Shown here piece by piece: positions 61,413 through 64,000 of a stretch of 64,000 nucleotides of DNA (its first letter is position 1; the number at the start of each line of letters is the position of its first letter). Where the stretch lies: the NCBI GenBank assembly GCA_902787185.1, contig CADAFP010000001.1, positions 1-64,000 on the forward strand. The letters are read 5' to 3'. Origin of the DNA: an uncultured Bacteroidales bacterium. GTDB lineage: Bacteria; Bacteroidota; Bacteroidia; Bacteroidales; Muribaculaceae. Made by a program: the position numbers and the translations under genes. The notes beneath the pieces were generated by a model that did no database searches, was not told the origin of the DNA, and saw only the letters and a program-made list of their open reading frames with translations.

Positions 61413-62009
61413 AAGCTCTCCCTTGCCTTGACGTGTGATCTCGGGTTCGCCACTGGTGCAGTCCACCACTGTCGAGGGCATGAGTTGACCACGACCTGCG
61501 TCAATCACGATATCCACTTGTGACTCAAAGGCTTCGGCCATCAATCCAGGCTCGCAGCGGTAGTCCTCGTCGTCGCCAGGCACCGACGTGGTGAGGATGG
61601 GGCCTCCCAGGGTGCGAACGATGGCGAGCGCGATGTCGTTGTCAGGGATACGGATGCCCACAGTGCGGCGGCCCTTAAAGGCCTTGGGCAGCTTTGACAG
61701 TGCCGGCAGGATAAAGGTGAACGGGCCGGGCAGGTTGGCCTTCATCATGCGGAACTGTGTGTTGTCGAACCTGGCGAACTGAGCCACCTGAGAGATGTCG
61801 TCGCAGATGATGGACAGGTTGGTCTTGGCCGACTTCATCTCCTTGATGGAGCAGATGCGCTCAATGGCTTGATTGTTAAGGGCGTCGCAACCCAATGCAT
61901 AGACGGTATCGGTCGGATAAATGATTAATCCACCGTCTTTTAGCGTTTCAACCACCTGGTCGATGAACCGCTGGTTGATGTTCTTTTCAATAATCTGTAA
62001 TATTTCCAT
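61404..62009 (-). CDS. L-threonylcarbamoyladenylate synthase family (Sua5/YciO/YrdC)
   Basis: 201 residues from the ATG at 62009 (MEILQIIEKN). Signature DGGLIIYPTDTVYALGCDALN near residue 28, KTNLSIICDDISQVAQFAR near 68, LPGPFTFILPA near 98 and TVGIRIPDND near 118. TsaC/Sua5 makes threonylcarbamoyl-AMP for the t6A37 tRNA modification; YciO paralogues are weak at this, and this short single-domain form could be either. It follows a B3/B4 protein related to tRNA synthetase editing domains, hinting at a shared tRNA theme. The last codons and stop lie in array I. Confidence 0.88.
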   Translation of the reverse strand: MEILQIIEKNINQRFIDQVVETLKDGGLIIYPTDTVYALGCDALNNQAIERICSIKEMKSAKTNLSIICDDISQVAQFARFDNTQFRMMKANLPGPFTFILPALSKLPKAFKGRRTVGIRIPDNDIALAIVRTLGGPILTTSVPGDDEDYRCEPGLMAEAFESQVDIVIDAGRGQLMPSTVVDCTSGEPEITRQGKGELIS

Positions 62010-62031
62010 AATATGTTGTTGTGAATAATTA

Positions 62032-62073
62032 TCTAAAATCCCTAACACCTAACACCTAAAGCCTAAAGCCTAA
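62032..62073. repeat. Heptamer array J (B3/B4-tsaC gap)
   Basis: TCTAAAA, TCCCTAA, CACCTAA, CACCTAA, AGCCTAA, AGCCTAA. The B3/B4 gene stop TAG (plus 62056-62058) and the codons for its last residues (GVLGFRL) lie in or next to the array. Confidence 0.88.
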
Positions 62074-62730
62074 CACCCCCGTCTCCACATTTGTCGCGTG
62101 GGCATATTTCTTCAGCAGCTCAGCCATCCATTCCACGGCCTCTTCGACAGGCATCTCGGGAGCAAAGGCGTTGATGTTGATTTGGGCGGTGATGGTCTGC
62201 TCGGTGAACTTGGTGCGCTCCTCGTCGCTCGTCGGCGTGGCGATGGGACCCAGGACATCACGGTAGCAGGGCATCCCCTCGATGTTGAGCACGCCGCGCC
62301 CGATGCCGTTATATACGTCATCGGCGGTGCCGACGCTCAGGGTGAGCGTGTCGCCCTCGATGCGGTCCCCGTCAAGGCCGCTGATGGCATAGCCGCTCTT
62401 GATAGACACCAGATTGACCACGTCGATGAGGGTGGTGAGACGATAGATTCCCAACCCGCGGATGATGCGGCGGCATAGCGCCTCGCTTGCCACACGGTAG
62501 CGGCTGGGATCCTTGCCCAGAGCCTTGTACAGGTGGCGTGTGCCAGCAATAGCGGGTCGCTTGTTGATTTCCAGTAACTCGTAACGCTGCTTGATTTCCT
62601 CGGCGGCAGCCTCAATCTCGGCCCACAGTTCATCACACGTGGGGCCGTTGACAACCGTCGCACGAATGAGGCCGATGCGTGTTTCGGGGCACGCATTCAG
62701 AATCCTTGGATCAATTTTGATGTCAATCAT
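62056..62730 (-). CDS. B3/B4 (PheRS beta-like) domain protein
   Basis: 224 residues forming one B3/B4 domain, as found in phenylalanyl-tRNA synthetase beta where it edits misacylated tRNA: ARKR-less core with EINKRPAIAGTRHLYKALGKDPSRYR, LGIYRLTTLIDVVNLVSIKSGYAISGLD and DVLGPIATPTSDEERTKF. Free-standing members are thought to be tRNA-related but are not well characterised. A full consensus promoter lies just upstream. First gene of the unit with tsaC and trx. Confidence 0.85.
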   Translation of the reverse strand: MIDIKIDPRILNACPETRIGLIRATVVNGPTCDELWAEIEAAAEEIKQRYELLEINKRPAIAGTRHLYKALGKDPSRYRVASEALCRRIIRGLGIYRLTTLIDVVNLVSIKSGYAISGLDGDRIEGDTLTLSVGTADDVYNGIGRGVLNIEGMPCYRDVLGPIATPTSDEERTKFTEQTITAQININAFAPEMPVEEAVEWMAELLKKYAHATNVETGVLGFRL

Positions 62731-62752
62731 TGCTATCGTCCTAAAAACTGCT

Positions 62753-62784
62753 GCAAAGGTAGTGCAAGCCGAGCGGAGAACAAA
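62753..62784 (-). promoter_or_regulatory. Consensus promoter of the B3/B4-tsaC-trx unit
   Basis: Minus strand TTTG (62781-62784), 19 bp, TACCTTTGC (62753-62761). Confidence 0.8.
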
Positions 62785-62853
62785 AAGAATTCATTCTTTT
62801 TTTATCCCGAGGCGCCGCCTGGACGGAGTGCCATAATTCATTCCTAAAACTTT

Positions 62854-62973
62854 GATCGGGCTACGCCCGAGAAATCAAACAAAATTATTAATACAATCTG
62901 AATAATAAATTATTAGATTGATTTATATTACAGATTTTCTTGTTTTCTTGGATTTCTCGCCCGAAGGGCGATC
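62854..62973. repeat. 120-bp element with 23-bp inverted termini
   Basis: GATCGGGCTACGCCCGAGAAATC (62854-62876) faces GATTTCTCGCCCGAAGGGCGATC (62951-62973, complement pairs outside the central hairpin). Each arm also folds on itself, and the differences between the arms keep each small hairpin paired. The middle is AT-rich. It could be a small non-autonomous mobile element or a structured RNA. Confidence 0.6.
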
Positions 62974-63020
62974 ATAGGTAGCGGCTATCATAATTATGAC
63001 ACACCGCCTTGTGAAAAGCA

Positions 63021-63107
63021 TTTAGCTTTCGGCCATCAGCGATTAGTTTTTTGAGCAAAAGGGATGCGAGGGCCAACTTAAAGCCAAAAGCTGATTTCTG
63101 ATAGCTG
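63021..63107. repeat. Degenerate heptamer array K
   Basis: TTTAGCT, TTCGGCC, ATCAGCG, ATTAGTT, TTTTGAG (63021-63055) and AAAGCCA, AAAGCTG, ATTTCTG, ATAGCTG (63080-63107), like an eroded version of arrays A and C. Confidence 0.55.
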
Positions 63108-63116
63108 AAAAAATGT

Positions 63117-63125
63117 TACCTTTGC
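63117..63125 (+). promoter_or_regulatory. -7 element directly before the serine hydrolase gene
   Basis: TACCTTTGC ends 4 bp before the ATG at 63130, the same arrangement as at 23021-23034. Confidence 0.5.
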
Positions 63126-63129
63126 CCGC

Positions 63130-64000
63130 ATGATGAAGAAGTTTTTGATAATCGCAGTATTAATCCTGTCAGTTGCTGGCATCAACGCACAGCCCATGAA
63201 CAATAATGAGACCGTTAAGCGCATCGATAAGGTCTTCGATGCCGTGTACAATAACCCCAATGAGCCTGGTGCTGCCGTGCTCATCATGCAGGGCAACGAC
63301 ACGCTCTACAGCCGTTGCTTTGGCTTGGCCGACATGGAGACCAAGGCTCCGGTGACCTTCCAGACCAATTTCTGCATTGCGTCGGTGTCCAAGCAGTTCT
63401 CGGCAGTGGCTCTCCTGCAGCTTGCCGAACAAGGTGTGCTCTCGCTCAACGACCCGCTGTCGAAGTTCTTCCCCGAGTTCCAGGCGCCGTTTTTCGACGA
63501 TATCACCCTGCATCACATCATGAGCCACACGTCGGGCATCCCCGATGCGCGGCCCCGCACCGATCGCAACTTTGTCCTCTATAGCAACGATGTCACCTCG
63601 GTGCAGTACATGTGCACCCTCGACCATCTGAATTTCGAGCCGGGTACGCAATATGAGTATATCAACCCCACGTTCCAACTCATTTACCAGATTGTGGAGC
63701 GCACGACGGGCATTCCCTTTGAGGACTACATGCAGAGGAGTGTTTTTGACAGGGCCGAGATGCAGTCCTGCTGCTATTTTGAGCCTGACCGCGACATCCC
63801 CCACATGGCGCATGGCTACGAGCATAATGACAAGGGCATTTGGGAGGAATATGACTACGGCGAGGAGAGTTTCTTCGGCACCAAGGCCGACGGTGCCCTC
63901 TATTGCTCCATCAACGATTTCGTGCGTTGGGAGCGCGCCCTGCGTGACAACCGCATGTGGTCGGCAGCCAGCAAGCGCTTGGCTTACTTGCCCTGGATTC
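63130..64000 (+). CDS. Beta-lactamase-family (class C-like) serine hydrolase, 5' part
   Basis: First 290 residues; the gene continues past the right edge. Signal peptide MMKKFLIIAVLILSVAGINAQ. Serine hydrolase motifs: ASVSKQFSAVALLQL with the SxxK nucleophile (near residue 82), HHIMSHTSGIPDARP, and the YEYINPTFQL Y-x-N motif near 176, then GYEHNDKG. The family spans AmpC-type lactamases, DD-peptidases and esterases; resistance should not be assumed. The start directly follows a -7 element, so the mRNA may be leaderless. Confidence 0.88.
   Translation, partial: MMKKFLIIAVLILSVAGINAQPMNNNETVKRIDKVFDAVYNNPNEPGAAVLIMQGNDTLYSRCFGLADMETKAPVTFQTNFCIASVSKQFSAVALLQLAEQGVLSLNDPLSKFFPEFQAPFFDDITLHHIMSHTSGIPDARPRTDRNFVLYSNDVTSVQYMCTLDHLNFEPGTQYEYINPTFQLIYQIVERTTGIPFEDYMQRSVFDRAEMQSCCYFEPDRDIPHMAHGYEHNDKGIWEEYDYGEESFFGTKADGALYCSINDFVRWERALRDNRMWSAASKRLAYLPWI

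Larger units (their letters stand above)
62731..63129. other. Divergent 400-bp gap with hairpins and a 120-bp inverted-repeat element
   Basis: Holds the B3/B4 promoter, three GC-rich hairpins (AGGCGCCGCCT near 62809-62819, GGGCTACGCCC at 62858-62868, CGCCCGAAGGGCG at 62958-62970), the inverted-repeat element 62854-62973, degenerate heptamer units at 63021-63055 and 63080-63107, and a -7 element at 63117-63125. No gene seen. Confidence 0.6.

Noticed and set aside
62854-62973. Complete insertion sequence
   Set aside because: Only 120 bp with no reading frame and no target-site duplication that I can identify; at most a non-autonomous element.
63130-64000. Beta-lactam resistance gene
   Set aside because: SxxK and YxN motifs are shared by peptidases and esterases; the gene is incomplete and there is no regulator nearby.

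Overview
The window looks like a chromosomal segment of a host-associated Bacteroidales bacterium of roughly 50% GC, most like Muribaculaceae or Prevotellaceae; I cannot place it more precisely by eye. The support is: many Bacteroidetes-type promoters (TTTG, about 19-20 bp, TAnnTTTG), no obvious Shine-Dalgarno sites, an LpxC-FabZ fusion gene, the small gene-dxs-trkA-trkH order, a GH92 glycosidase, a BspA-type leucine-rich-repeat protein, and secreted proteins with type IX-secretion-like tails. No insertion sequence, prophage or CRISPR array is visible.

Layout. 0-3 kb (minus strand): 5' end of gcvT, lplA and a porin. 3-13.6 kb (plus): mazG, topB with a small Cys-rich membrane protein, tRNA-Cys, the recJ-recQ pair, and korAB. 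13.6-22.1 kb (minus): two secreted proteins sharing a C-terminal tail, then ftsK-lolA-DUF445. 22.4-24.1 kb (plus): a CAT-like acetyltransferase and a winged-helix protein. 24.1-29.1 kb (minus): a small membrane protein, dxs, trkA, trkH. 29.5-34.6 kb: an AT-rich LRR protein with a dockerin-like end, a GH92 mannosidase and an MCE/MlaD-like protein. 35.1-38.1 kb: dnaA and nhaC.

38.3-51.4 kb is the most interesting region. One tight plus-strand unit behind a consensus promoter encodes a membrane SpoIIE-type phosphatase with sensor and anti-sigma-kinase-like domains, a STAS protein, an outer-membrane barrel, a 2418-residue NRPS (C-A-T-C-A-T-reductase), a MATE exporter and a 4'-phosphopantetheinyl transferase. 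It carries synthesis, activation and export functions for a reductively released (aldehyde or alcohol) peptide, next to a partner-switching module. 51.5-64 kb holds an exonuclease, gyrA, two paralogous TPR proteins, lpxD-lpxC/fabZ-lpxA, a B3/B4 protein-tsaC-thioredoxin unit and the start of a serine hydrolase.

A second signal runs through the window. At least ten intergenic spaces hold tandem arrays of degenerate 7-bp units (NNNCTAA-like, TAGTCCT, AACTGTT, ATCTNTT and so on) that keep strict 7-bp phase. Many of them supply the stop codon of the adjacent gene, and some run into a start codon. As 7 is not a multiple of 3, a unit containing TAA or TAG brings stops into every frame. I regard these arrays and the NRPS operon as the two main candidates for undescribed biology here.
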